From contig NZ_CP032134.1 in the NCBI RefSeq assembly GCF_002165375.2, forward strand, positions 1,240,001 through 1,304,000: a DNA stretch of 64,000 nucleotides, in the 5' to 3' direction. Under the pieces are notes generated by a model, which did no database searches, had not been told where the DNA came from, and saw nothing but the letters and a program-made list of their open reading frames with translations. Source of the stretch: Acinetobacter chinensis (lineage in GTDB: Bacteria; Pseudomonadota; Gammaproteobacteria; Pseudomonadales; Moraxellaceae). Shown in pieces: positions 50,574 through 59,707 of the stretch. Each line of letters opens with the position of its first letter. Position 1 is the stretch's first letter. The position numbers and the translations under genes are program-made.

Positions 50574-51539
50574 ATGACACAGGATCATGAAATTATCAGC
50601 CTGTATAAGGCAAAGGGCTTTGCGCTGTCTGCCACACTCACAGATATGCTGAATGAACTGTATATACATCGGACTGAGCGCAGAGGGTGTGGCTATACTC
50701 AGTCAACCCGACTGCTTGCAGGCTATATCAATGTTTCCCGAAACGCAGATGATTATTCAGACCTGAAACTTTTCCTGGATTACGACATCCGTCCCTTAAA
50801 ACGGATAGTGGAGCTGTCCCGTGTTTCAGGCTTAAGTTTACAGGACTGGCATAACCTGGATATCAACAGTGAAGTCCAGGCATTTATTCACAGCATAGGA
50901 GACGGTGAGCTGAAAAACCTGTTGCAACAGCAGTCGGATTTTCAGTCTTTGCTCAGACAGACTGCATTAGAAGTCAGTCTCGAAGAAAGTAAACTGTTAT
51001 GTGGTCTGATTCAGGATGTTATTTTACCTAAAACATCACAAAGTTCAGGTCTTGTAGAACTTAAACCGCTGGATGAAAAACCGAAAGTCGGTTCCTGCCC
51101 AATGGCTGAACAGTTTTTTCTGAAAATTGCACATAGACGGGTATTACGTCAGGGCGAGCTGAATGTATTTGTCGATGCTGAGCAGCGACCTTTACTGCTT
51201 GAAAAAATGAATATGGGTGATAATCATTCATGTATCAGTCTGCAACCTCTGTTAATGAATGGCGTACAGTTGCCACCTGGGTCACTGTTTTCAGTGGATT
51301 ATGACCGTGATCTGATACAGAACAAAATACCGAACAGAGAGTATACAGGGTTTGTAATGCCATTTTCAGAAATAAGTGGATTCTGGTTTTTGCGTTTTAC
51401 AACGCTGGCAATTTCACCTGAAAACCGAAAACGTGCGTTTACCACACATTTTGAGCAGCAGGTCGCAAACGGACTGTTCAGTCCAGGTGTGACTCAGCTC
51501 CAGCAGCTGATAGATGTGGCTCAGGCTCAGATAAGGTGA
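50574..51539 (+). CDS. Unknown 321-residue protein
   Basis: Start ATG 50574 is preceded by GGGGTAGGGG; the open frame extends back to 50409 inside the thioesterase gene, but that part is not coding. The protein is soluble, without signal peptide. The N-terminal half is helical (FALSATLTDMLNELYIHRTE, DIRPLKRIVELSRVSGLSLQ, resembling a regulator-type helix bundle) and the C-terminal half (from KPKVGSCPMAEQF) is mixed, with QPLLMNGVQLPPGSLFSVDY. No family recognised. It ends 6 bases before the HDAC-like gene, so the pair is an operon. Confidence 0.8.
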   Translation: MTQDHEIISLYKAKGFALSATLTDMLNELYIHRTERRGCGYTQSTRLLAGYINVSRNADDYSDLKLFLDYDIRPLKRIVELSRVSGLSLQDWHNLDINSEVQAFIHSIGDGELKNLLQQQSDFQSLLRQTALEVSLEESKLLCGLIQDVILPKTSQSSGLVELKPLDEKPKVGSCPMAEQFFLKIAHRRVLRQGELNVFVDAEQRPLLLEKMNMGDNHSCISLQPLLMNGVQLPPGSLFSVDYDRDLIQNKIPNREYTGFVMPFSEISGFWFLRFTTLAISPENRKRAFTTHFEQQVANGLFSPGVTQLQQLIDVAQAQIR

Positions 51540-51545
51540 TGAAAT

Positions 51546-52418
51546 ATGCTCAATGTCTGTTATTCACCTGACTATTTTGCTCAGACACATACCAATAGTA
51601 TGGAAAAATTAAAAGCAGTTGCTGATGCACTTAAAAAATCTTCTGTAATTTTATGGAATGAGCCTGAAGCCGTCAGTACCGAACTGCTGTACGTGTTGCA
51701 TGACCCCGCTTATGTCGATGCTTTTTTAACAGGCTATCCTGAAAAACTTGCCACCTTTGCAGGGTTCAGACCGTGGAATGAACAGCTGAAAAATGCGGTG
51801 CTGAAGATCAATGGAGGGCAGCTTCTTGCCGCAGAACTGGCTCTGGAATATGGCATTTCAGGCAATATTGCACAGGGCTTTCATCATGCACAGTATGAAT
51901 ATGGCGGATCATTCTGTACTTTTAACGGGCTGGCACTGGTGGCTCAGAAATATCCAGATAAACGTATCTTTGTACTGGACTGCGATCAGCATGGAGGAGA
52001 TGGCACGGCAGAATTTACCCGCAGACTCGAAAATCTTTTTAATTTCAGTATCTATGGGCTTGCATGTGACTGTGCCACTTATGAACGTTCAGAAACCCGA
52101 CACATTCACCGTGAACAGGGAAATTTTGCACGCTATACCATGGCAATTCATGAAGCATTCAGAACAGCTTCACTGTGGCAGGCTGATCTGATTATTTATC
52201 AGGCGGGAATGGACTGCCATCAGGCTGATCCTTTTGGATCGGCATGGTTCAGCTCTGAATTACTGCACAAACGTGATGAAATGGTTTTCAGTCTGGCAAA
52301 AAAGCATGATATTCCCATCATGTTTGTTCTGGCAGGGGGCTATCAGCCACTGGAAGACCTGGTCCGTCTGCATTTACAGACCTTTGATGCAGCTCTGGAT
52401 GTCTTTTACGCCGTATAA
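51546..52418 (+). CDS. HDAC-like (class II/AcuC-type) deacetylase
   Basis: 290 residues, arginase/deacetylase fold. Catalytic His113-His114 in GFHHAQYEYGGSFCTFNG; zinc ligands Asp147 and His149 (LDCDQHGGDGT) and Asp223 (AGMDCHQADPFG); active-site Tyr266 (LAGGYQP). The usual second His of the HHG motif is Gly here (QHGGDG), a frequent change in bacterial acetoin-utilisation-like members. It removes acyl groups from lysines or from a small amide such as an acetylpolyamine. Partner gene upstream is unknown. Confidence 0.88.
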   Translation: MLNVCYSPDYFAQTHTNSMEKLKAVADALKKSSVILWNEPEAVSTELLYVLHDPAYVDAFLTGYPEKLATFAGFRPWNEQLKNAVLKINGGQLLAAELALEYGISGNIAQGFHHAQYEYGGSFCTFNGLALVAQKYPDKRIFVLDCDQHGGDGTAEFTRRLENLFNFSIYGLACDCATYERSETRHIHREQGNFARYTMAIHEAFRTASLWQADLIIYQAGMDCHQADPFGSAWFSSELLHKRDEMVFSLAKKHDIPIMFVLAGGYQPLEDLVRLHLQTFDAALDVFYAV

Positions 52419-52451
52419 AAAAAGCCGAATGACAGTGCATCCGGCTTTTTG
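52418..52451. terminator. Bidirectional terminator between the deacetylase and nadB genes
   Basis: AAAAAGCCG and CGGCTTTTT around a 14-base loop; T-runs on both strands for the convergent genes. Confidence 0.9.
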
Positions 52452-52453
52452 AT

Positions 52454-54109
52454 TTAATTCATGCTGTATTCAGCCTGATCGGTATTGACCAGTGGCTGTT
52501 CGACTTTAAAGTCAGGTGGGGTCAGTACAGTTTTGCGCAGTTCACCTGAGAGTTCAGGATAGTCCAGAGTGAAGTGCAGTCCTCGGGACTCTTTACGCTG
52601 CATGGCACAGCGCACAATCATTTCTGAAACAAGGACAAGGTTACGCAGTTCAATCAGGTTTTTACTGACCTGATAGTCCTGGTAATACTCAGTAATTTCC
52701 CGTTTCAGCATTTCTATACGGTGCAGGGCACGTTCCAGGCGCTTGGTGGTACGGACAATTCCGACATAGTTCCACATGGTGGCACGCAGTTCATCCCAGT
52801 TCTGTAAAATGACGACATCTTCATCCGGGTTTGTAACCTGAGTGTCATCCCATGCAGGAACAGCAGGGGATTTATAATCTGCACTGAAATTCTGTTCAAT
52901 ATGTCGGGCTGCACTCATACCATACACAAAGCACTCCAGCAGAGAATTGCTCGCCATCCGGTTCGCACCGTGCAGACCTGTATATGAGGTTTCACCAATC
53001 GCATACAGTCCATCAATGTCGGTCTGACTGTTTGCATCAACCATGACACCGCCACATGTGTAATGTGCAGCAGGTACAACAGGAATCATGTCTTTGGTAA
53101 TATCAATGCCAAGTTCGAGCAGGCGTGCATACAGTGTAGGGAAGTGCTCTTTCACGAACTCAGGCGATTTGTGGGTAATGTCCAGCCATACATGACGGAT
53201 GCCGAGGCGTTTGATTTCAAAGTCAATTGCACGGGCAACGATATCACGTGGTGCAAGCTCAGCACGCTCATCAAAGCGCAGCATGAAACGTTCACCATCA
53301 GGAAGTCGCAGATATGCACCTTCACCGCGCATGGCTTCAGTAATCAGAAATGATCTTGCCTGCGGATGATAAAGACAGGTCGGGTGGAACTGATTGAATT
53401 CCATATTTGCAACACGGCAACCTGCACGGTACGCCATGGCAATACCATCACCGGTTGCAATATCAGGATTGGAGGTATAAAGGTAGGCTTTCATTGCACC
53501 ACCACAGGCCAGTGCTGTAGAGGGTGCCAGGAAAGTATGGACTGTTTCAGTTGTTTCATCTAAAGCATAGAGACCAACCGCACGGTTATCCTGTTGCTTA
53601 AGTCCCAGTTTATGCGATGTGATCAGATCAATCGCGATGTAATTTTCAAAGATATGAATATTGTTCTTTTCCTGAGCTCTTTGAACCAGGGTTGTTGAAA
53701 TGGCTTTACCTGTTGCATCAGCTGAATGAATGATACGGCGCTGAGAATGCCCGCCTTCACGCGTCAGGTGCAACTGTTCCTGTTCATCCAAAGTGAACTG
53801 AACACCATGTTTCAACAGGAAATCGACTGAGGGTTTCCCACCTTCCACTGTATGTTTAACCGCATCAAGCTCACATAGATGTGCCCCTGCAATTATTGTG
53901 TCATCAATATGCTGTTCAATGGAATCTGTTTCATCCAGTACAGCGGCAACACCACCCTGAGCGAAGTATGTACTGGCATCCGTCAGGGTTGATTTTGCAA
54001 GAACGGCAATATTGAAATGCTGTGGCAAAGATAAAGCCAGACTGAGACCAGCGCCACCACTACCCACAATGATCACATCAAAATGATGAGTTGTGCTTAA
54101 ATTAGACAT
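52454..54109 (-). CDS. nadB: L-aspartate oxidase
   Basis: 551 residues from ATG 54109 (ATG 54115 two codons earlier is possible). FAD-binding VIIVGSGGAGLSLALSL, AQGGVAAVLDETDSIEQHID, HTREGGHSQRRI-type segment, active-site region VVPAAHYTCGGVMVD, and GLHGANRMASNSLLECFVYG: all NadB/succinate-dehydrogenase flavoprotein signatures. It oxidises aspartate to iminoaspartate, the first step of NAD synthesis; NadA is not in the window. About 230 bases of AT-rich DNA separate it from the divergent protease gene. Confidence 0.95.
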   Translation of the reverse strand: MSNLSTTHHFDVIIVGSGGAGLSLALSLPQHFNIAVLAKSTLTDASTYFAQGGVAAVLDETDSIEQHIDDTIIAGAHLCELDAVKHTVEGGKPSVDFLLKHGVQFTLDEQEQLHLTREGGHSQRRIIHSADATGKAISTTLVQRAQEKNNIHIFENYIAIDLITSHKLGLKQQDNRAVGLYALDETTETVHTFLAPSTALACGGAMKAYLYTSNPDIATGDGIAMAYRAGCRVANMEFNQFHPTCLYHPQARSFLITEAMRGEGAYLRLPDGERFMLRFDERAELAPRDIVARAIDFEIKRLGIRHVWLDITHKSPEFVKEHFPTLYARLLELGIDITKDMIPVVPAAHYTCGGVMVDANSQTDIDGLYAIGETSYTGLHGANRMASNSLLECFVYGMSAARHIEQNFSADYKSPAVPAWDDTQVTNPDEDVVILQNWDELRATMWNYVGIVRTTKRLERALHRIEMLKREITEYYQDYQVSKNLIELRNLVLVSEMIVRCAMQRKESRGLHFTLDYPELSGELRKTVLTPPDFKVEQPLVNTDQAEYSMN

Positions 54110-54343
54110 GTCCATCAGCTAATTTGAAAAAAGTCCGATAATGACACCCCTTTTTTATAAAAAAGGCAATAGCCAAAAAGCAGTGTATTTATGATAAAAA
54201 GCAAATAAGTCACATTATTTTAATAAAATATTTAAACGGTTGTTTTGACAGAACATAATCAAACATATTATTACGCAAGATATACCTGGATTGTGATAAA
54301 AAAAGATTGTTCAAATTTTAAAACAATTGAGTGAATGCATTAA

Positions 54344-55726
54344 ATGAAAAATCGCTATTTACAACAGGGCTTATATGCAGCTGTATTCACCATGGCTGCG
54401 GTACAGACACAGGCTTCCTCGGTGGATTTTTCCAACCTGGTTGAGCAGGTCAGTCCAGCTGTGGTCAGTGTCAATGTTGTGAAAAAAATGACTCAGGAAG
54501 AGTTACTGCAGCAACAGGTGCCTGAAATCTTAAGACGCTTTTTTGGAAATCAGGTGATTGTTCCACAGCAGCAGGTCCCACAGGAAAAAACGGGCTACGG
54601 CAGTGCATTTTTTATTACTAAAGACGGTTATCTGCTGACCAACCACCATGTTGTTGAAGATGCTTCCAAAGTTACGATTGTACTGAATGACCGCCGTGAA
54701 ATAGACGCAACTGTTGTAGGTAGTGATGAGCGTACAGATGTTGCACTGCTGAAAGTGAATGGAAATAACTTTCCTGCGCTGACCACAGGTAATGTTGATC
54801 GTCTGCGTGTAGGTGAACCTGTTCTTGCCATTGGTTCGCCATTCGGTTTTGATTATTCTGCTTCTGCAGGTATTGTCAGTGCGAAAATGCGGAATATGAT
54901 GGGTGAGACATCAGTGCCATTCATTCAGACCGATGTTGCACTGAACCCAGGTAACTCAGGTGGTCCACTGTTCAACCAGAAAGGTGAAGTGGTGGGTGTG
55001 AACTCCCGTATCTTCAGTGGTACAGGCGGTTATATGGGGCTTTCGTTCTCTATTCCGATTGATGTTGCGATGGATGTAGCTGATCAGTTAAAGAAAAACG
55101 GTAAAGTCACCCGTTCTTATCTGGGCGTTATGCTTCAGGATATTGACAGAAATCTGGCAGATTCATATAAACTGCCAAAACCTGAAGGTGCGCTGATTAC
55201 TCAGGTCACACCGGGTTCTCCAGCCGATAAAGCCGGCTTCCGTTCTGGTGATGTTGTTCTGAAATTTAATGGCGCCGCTATTTCCAGAACTTCAGATCTG
55301 TTGAACTATCTGAACAGAACTGTACCTAAACAGTCCATTCAGCTGGAAATTTTACGTGACGATAAAGTCCGCTCTATCTCTGCAACCCTTGAAACAGCAC
55401 CAGATGATACGCCAGCTAAAACAGTCAGTCCTGCAAAAACCAAAGGACCGGTACTGGGTGTTGCAATCCGTAATCTGACTGCTGCTGAACTGAGTCAGCT
55501 GGATCTTAAAGGTGGAATCCTGATTCAGGAAGTCAGCCGTGGTGGACTGGCATCTCAGTCTAAAATCCTGCCTGGCGATGTTATTATTCAGATCAACAAC
55601 AAAGCAATCAATAATACCAATGAGTTTGTCAGCGTTGTTTCTGAGCTGAAAAAGGGCACAGTTGCCAGAGTGACCATTGTGCGTCAGGGGCAGCGTGCCA
55701 TGTTGGGTATGCGTATTCCTGAGTAA
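54344..55726 (+). CDS. Periplasmic serine endoprotease of the DegP/MucD family
   Basis: 460 residues. Signal peptide to about residue 25 (AAVFTMAAVQTQASS); trypsin-like domain with catalytic His in LLTNHHVVEDA, Asp in DERTDVALLKV and Ser in NPGNSGGPLFN; then two PDZ domains (~265-350 and ~375-455). Length and MucD-like spacing fit the envelope protease that degrades or refolds misfolded outer-membrane proteins. Single gene; a terminator follows. Upstream lies AT-rich DNA in which no sigma-E promoter could be assigned with confidence. Confidence 0.94.
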   Translation: MKNRYLQQGLYAAVFTMAAVQTQASSVDFSNLVEQVSPAVVSVNVVKKMTQEELLQQQVPEILRRFFGNQVIVPQQQVPQEKTGYGSAFFITKDGYLLTNHHVVEDASKVTIVLNDRREIDATVVGSDERTDVALLKVNGNNFPALTTGNVDRLRVGEPVLAIGSPFGFDYSASAGIVSAKMRNMMGETSVPFIQTDVALNPGNSGGPLFNQKGEVVGVNSRIFSGTGGYMGLSFSIPIDVAMDVADQLKKNGKVTRSYLGVMLQDIDRNLADSYKLPKPEGALITQVTPGSPADKAGFRSGDVVLKFNGAAISRTSDLLNYLNRTVPKQSIQLEILRDDKVRSISATLETAPDDTPAKTVSPAKTKGPVLGVAIRNLTAAELSQLDLKGGILIQEVSRGGLASQSKILPGDVIIQINNKAINNTNEFVSVVSELKKGTVARVTIVRQGQRAMLGMRIPE

Positions 55727-55739
55727 ATGAAACATCAGT

Positions 55740-55770
55740 AAAAAACCACTCGATTCAGAGTGGTTTTTTA
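55740..55770 (+). terminator. Terminator after the DegP-type protease
   Basis: AAAAACCACT (55741-55750) with AGTGGTTTTT (55759-55768) and a T-run. Confidence 0.93.
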
Positions 55771-55920
55771 TATTTTGCAATTTGCAGCCTGGCTGTAAAT
55801 GCGTAGACTGTACTTTAAATGGCGGTACTTTTATAAGACTCAGTTCTGACAGAGCTGATCAGCAGGACTTAATAGAACACCCCATCATACTGTATAGCGA
55901 AACAAAAGAAGTGGAATGAA

Positions 55921-56355
55921 ATGAGTACTGTTTTTGATATGAAGATCACTGTTCAGCCTGAACATATTGATGTACTGGGTCATGTAAATAACGTGGTCTA
56001 TGTTGGCTGGATGCAGGATGTAGCAACTGCTCATATCAGCGAAACAGGTCTGGGGCTGGAGCAGTATCTGGAAATGAATCATGCTATGGTTGCTGTGGAA
56101 CATCATGTGCAGTACCGTAAGGCAGCTGTGCTGGGAGATGAAATTATTCTTAGGACCTGGTTTTATGATATCAATGCGCTGTATTCATTCAGACAGTATG
56201 CTTTTTTTAAGGAGGAAGACAAAAGCCTGCTGTTTACCGCAACGACAAAATGGGCATGTGTGGAAATTTCTACAGGAAGAGCAAAACGGATGTCACCGAC
56301 TTTTATGCAGGCGTATCAGCCACTGAATTCAGATATTGACCCGTTTCAGCTCTAA
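55921..56355 (+). CDS. Acyl-CoA thioesterase, hot-dog fold (FadM/YbgC-like)
   Basis: 144 residues, 4HBT-type single hot-dog. EHIDVLGHVNNVVYVGWMQD near residues 18-37 is the catalytic signature (Asp and the HVNN turn), followed by EHHVQYRKAAVLGDEIILRT and WACVEISTGRAKRMS. It probably hydrolyses acyl-CoA esters in the cytoplasm. It differs from the tol-linked YbgC, which is also in this window. GTGGAATG precedes the ATG. Single gene between the protease and lepA. Confidence 0.86.
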   Translation: MSTVFDMKITVQPEHIDVLGHVNNVVYVGWMQDVATAHISETGLGLEQYLEMNHAMVAVEHHVQYRKAAVLGDEIILRTWFYDINALYSFRQYAFFKEEDKSLLFTATTKWACVEISTGRAKRMSPTFMQAYQPLNSDIDPFQL

Positions 56356-56555
56356 ACTTCTTAGTGTATCTATAAAGATGCCATGCGGTATCAGAGCATA
56401 TTAAAATATGATGGCTTAAAACGACTGCAATTGCTGTGAAAACAATCCCTGATGCTGTGCTCTGAATGCTTCAGAAACAGCATGCGGTCACTTTTTTGCA
56501 TGGAAGATATTTTCTTGGGTGGATTCATTAATATGAATACATTGAAAATACCATC

Positions 56556-56564
56556 TGCTATAAT
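56556..56564 (+). promoter_or_regulatory. Extended -10 promoter for lepA
   Basis: TGCTATAAT is a perfect extended -10 (TGn plus TATAAT), 78 bases before the lepA ATG. No matching -35 at 17 bases, which extended -10 promoters do not require. Confidence 0.65.
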
Positions 56565-56641
56565 CCACGGCAATTTCTTAAATGCTTTTGCTATGTAATG
56601 CAGTTTCATACATAGCGCACTTTATTTGTTCAAGGTAGCCC

Positions 56642-58459
56642 ATGGCGCAAGCTAAAAAATCTGTCGATATTAAAAATATCCGAAACTTCTCGATTATTGC
56701 TCACATCGACCACGGTAAGTCGACACTTGCTGACCGTTTTATTCAGACCTGTGGTGGTTTACAGGATCGTGAAATGCAGGCTCAGGTTCTCGACTCAATG
56801 GAACTGGAACGTGAGCGTGGGATTACCATTAAAGCCACTTCTGTGACTTTATACTACACACATCCAGATGGTCAGGAATATCAGCTGAACTTCATTGATA
56901 CCCCAGGACACGTGGACTTTTCTTATGAAGTGTCACGTTCTCTGGCGGCGTGTGAAGGTGCATTGCTGGTTGTGGATGCCGCACAGGGTGTGGAAGCACA
57001 GTCTGTTGCTAACTGCTATACCGCGATTGAACAGGGTCTGGAAGTTCTTCCGATTTTAAATAAAATTGATTTACCGCAGGCAGAGCCTGAGCGTGTGATT
57101 CAGGAAATTGAAGACATTATCGGGATCGAAGCAACTGAAGCGCCGACGTGTTCTGCAAAAACCGGTTTGGGCATTGAAGGTGTATTGGAAACACTGGTCA
57201 ATGTCATTCCTGCACCTGAAGGTGATCGTGACGCGCCTTTACAGGCACTGATCGTGGACTCGTGGTTTGATAACTACTTAGGCGTTGTGTCTTTAGTACG
57301 TGTTAAACAGGGGCGCGTGCGTAAAGGCGATAAAATGCTGGTCAAATCAACAGGTCAGACGCACATCATTACTTCTGTGGGTATTTTTAATCCAAAACAT
57401 ACTGAAACCGGCATGCTTGAAGCGGGCGAAGTTGGCTTTGTGATTGCAGGGATTAAAGACATTTTTGGTGCGCCAGTGGGTGATACCATTACCTTATCCA
57501 CTACGCCAGAAGTTGAAACATTACCTGGTTTTAAAAAGGTTAAACCGCAGGTTTATGCTGGTTTGTTCCCAATTGATGCCAGTGATTTTGAACCATTCCG
57601 TGAAGCTTTACACAAACTGCAGATTAACGATTCGGCATTGTTCTTTGAACCTGAAAGCTCTGATGCTTTAGGTTTTGGTTTTCGTTGTGGCTTCCTGGGC
57701 ATGCTGCACATGGAAATTGTACAGGAACGTCTAGAACGTGAGTACGATCTTGACCTGATCAGTTCTGCTCCAACCGTAATTTATGAAGCATTCATGAAAA
57801 ACGGTGAGACGAAATATATTGATAGCCCGTCAAAAATGCCTGATGGTTCGACTGTTGAAGACCTGCGTGAACCAATTGCTGAATGTCACATTCTTGTTCC
57901 TCAGGAATACCTGGGTAATGTCATGACATTGTGCGTAGAGCGCCGTGGTGTGCAGAAAGACATGAAGTTTATGGCAAATCAGGTTTCCATTACCTTTGAA
58001 ATTCCAATGGCGGAAGTAGTCATGGATTTCTTTGATAAGCTGAAATCCTGTTCGCGTGGTTTTGCATCACTGGATTACAATTTTGTACGTTTCGAGAGTT
58101 CATCTTTGGTTAAGGTTGACGTGTTAATTAATGGCGATAAGGTCGATGCCTTAGCCATGATCTGTCACCGTCAGGATGCCCGTCATCGTGGTATTGCCCT
58201 CGTTGAAAAAATGAAAGACCTGATTCCCCGCCAGATGTTTGACGTCGCGATTCAGGCTGCCATTGGTGCACAGGTGATTGCACGTTCAACTGTAAAAGCG
58301 ATGCGTAAAAACGTACTGGCGAAGTGTTATGGTGGTGACGTTTCACGTAAGAAGAAACTGTTGGCGAAACAAAAAGAAGGTAAGAAGCGCATGAAGCAGG
58401 TGGGTAGTGTTGAAATCCCACAGGAAGCGTTCCTTGCTGTATTGAAAGTAGACAGATAA
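56642..58459 (+). CDS. lepA: Elongation factor 4 (LepA)
   Basis: 605 residues. GTPase G1 AHIDHGKSTLADRF, G2/G3 ERERGITIKATSV and DTPGHVDFSYEVSRSL, G4 NKIDLPQAEP, then the EF-G-like domains and the LepA-specific C-terminal tail (STVKAMRKNVLAKCYGGDVS, KKLLAKQKEGKKRMKQ). A ribosome-associated GTPase. First gene of a long plus-strand run (lepA-lepB-DUF4845-rnc-era-lipoprotein-recO-pdxJ-miaE) that is packed with 2-25 base gaps or overlaps. AAGG precedes the ATG. Confidence 0.97.
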   Translation: MAQAKKSVDIKNIRNFSIIAHIDHGKSTLADRFIQTCGGLQDREMQAQVLDSMELERERGITIKATSVTLYYTHPDGQEYQLNFIDTPGHVDFSYEVSRSLAACEGALLVVDAAQGVEAQSVANCYTAIEQGLEVLPILNKIDLPQAEPERVIQEIEDIIGIEATEAPTCSAKTGLGIEGVLETLVNVIPAPEGDRDAPLQALIVDSWFDNYLGVVSLVRVKQGRVRKGDKMLVKSTGQTHIITSVGIFNPKHTETGMLEAGEVGFVIAGIKDIFGAPVGDTITLSTTPEVETLPGFKKVKPQVYAGLFPIDASDFEPFREALHKLQINDSALFFEPESSDALGFGFRCGFLGMLHMEIVQERLEREYDLDLISSAPTVIYEAFMKNGETKYIDSPSKMPDGSTVEDLREPIAECHILVPQEYLGNVMTLCVERRGVQKDMKFMANQVSITFEIPMAEVVMDFFDKLKSCSRGFASLDYNFVRFESSSLVKVDVLINGDKVDALAMICHRQDARHRGIALVEKMKDLIPRQMFDVAIQAAIGAQVIARSTVKAMRKNVLAKCYGGDVSRKKKLLAKQKEGKKRMKQVGSVEIPQEAFLAVLKVDR

Positions 58460-58482
58460 AAAAACTGGAGGGCTCATAGCTC

Positions 58483-59310
58483 ATGGATTTTGATTTTAAT
58501 TTAATCCTCGTACCCGTCACGCTGGTATTCTTTCTGGTGTGGTTGCTGGATAAGTTTGTTTTTAAACAAAGACAGACCAAAGGCAGAGGAAATGAAAATT
58601 TTATCATTACCTGGGCATATGACTTCTGGCCAGTACTGGCTGTTGTGTTAGTGCTGCGTTCTTTTCTGTATGAGCCGTTCAACATCCCTTCAGATTCAAT
58701 GGTTCCGACCCTTGAAACCGGGGATTTTATTCTGGTCAATAAGTTTGACTATGGTGTCCGCTTACCGATTATCAATAAAAAAATTATTGATGTGGGTGAG
58801 CCGGAGCGTGGTGAGGTGATCGTATTCCGTTATCCACCACAACCAACCATCAGTTATATTAAACGTGTGGTTGGTTTACCTGGGGATCACATTGTTTATG
58901 ATCATGGTCAGTTAAGTATCAATGGTCAGAAAGTGCCAAAAGCACCTGTTCAGTTCAGTCGTGAAAAAGACAGTCAGGATACACCGACTTCTATTTATCA
59001 TAAGGAAACACTGGGTAAGCATACTTTTACCATGCGTGAGCTGGAAGGTATGAATATTGCCCGTCAGGCGCCATTTATCAATTATGTTGAAAATGGTAAA
59101 TACTCAACTGAAAATGGTTTATACTGGGAAGTGACCGTTCCAAAAGGGCACTATTTTGCGATGGGGGATAATCGTGATCAAAGTGCTGACAGTCGTTTCT
59201 GGGGATTTGTTCCTGAAGAAAATCTGACTGGTCGTGCGTTCTATGTATGGATGCACAAGGAACCTGGATTCCGGATACCATCATTCAGTCGTAACGGAAA
59301 AATTGATTAA
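58483..59310 (+). CDS. lepB: Signal peptidase I
   Basis: 275 residues. Two N-terminal membrane helices (LILVPVTLVFFLVWLLDKFV; WAYDFWPVLAVVLVLRSFLY), catalytic Ser in NIPSDSMVPTLETGD, catalytic Lys in SYIKRVVGLPGDHIVY, and box E GDNRDQSADSRFWGFV. It cleaves Sec/Tat signal peptides at the periplasmic side. GGAGGG lies 10 bases before the ATG; immediately after lepA, as usual. Confidence 0.96.
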   Translation: MDFDFNLILVPVTLVFFLVWLLDKFVFKQRQTKGRGNENFIITWAYDFWPVLAVVLVLRSFLYEPFNIPSDSMVPTLETGDFILVNKFDYGVRLPIINKKIIDVGEPERGEVIVFRYPPQPTISYIKRVVGLPGDHIVYDHGQLSINGQKVPKAPVQFSREKDSQDTPTSIYHKETLGKHTFTMRELEGMNIARQAPFINYVENGKYSTENGLYWEVTVPKGHYFAMGDNRDQSADSRFWGFVPEENLTGRAFYVWMHKEPGFRIPSFSRNGKID

Positions 59311-59332
59311 TAGCGAATCAGGAAAATAATAA

Positions 59333-59707
59333 ATGCGTCAACATCAAAAAGGTGCATCGTATATTGCTATTTTAATTGCAATTATTGGTTTTGCGTTTCT
59401 TGCAAAAATCGCAATTGCAGTTTGGGGACCATATTGGGATGATCGAGTGGTGGATACTCAGATTACAGAGCTTATGCAAAGTAGTCCGAAAAATATCGCT
59501 CCTTCTAAGTTTGTAGGTCAGATGAGTCAGCGTCTGGATATGAACAATGTCCGCGATCTAAAATTCGAGGAAATTGCTCAGGTCACAAATGTTGAGGGCT
59601 TACAGGTTAAAAAAGCATATGAAATAAGAAAACCTTTCTTATTGAATATTGATTTAGTGTTAAAGTTCGAGAAAAGTTTTGATCAAAGCTCACTCCCGGC
59701 TAAGTGA
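59333..59707 (+). CDS. DUF4845 membrane protein
   Basis: 124 residues, one N-terminal membrane helix (SYIAILIAIIGFAFLAKIAI) after a short MRQHQKG start reminiscent of pilin-like leaders, and a soluble domain with DIVLKFEKSF-like end. Conserved between lepB and rnc in Acinetobacter and Pseudomonas relatives; function unknown. Its 3' end overlaps the rnc start by 29 bases. Confidence 0.92.
   Translation: MRQHQKGASYIAILIAIIGFAFLAKIAIAVWGPYWDDRVVDTQITELMQSSPKNIAPSKFVGQMSQRLDMNNVRDLKFEEIAQVTNVEGLQVKKAYEIRKPFLLNIDLVLKFEKSFDQSSLPAK

Noticed and set aside
58128..58739. 203-codon minus-strand frame over the lepA/lepB junction
   Set aside because: Antisense to two well-supported genes and crosses their junction; no family features.
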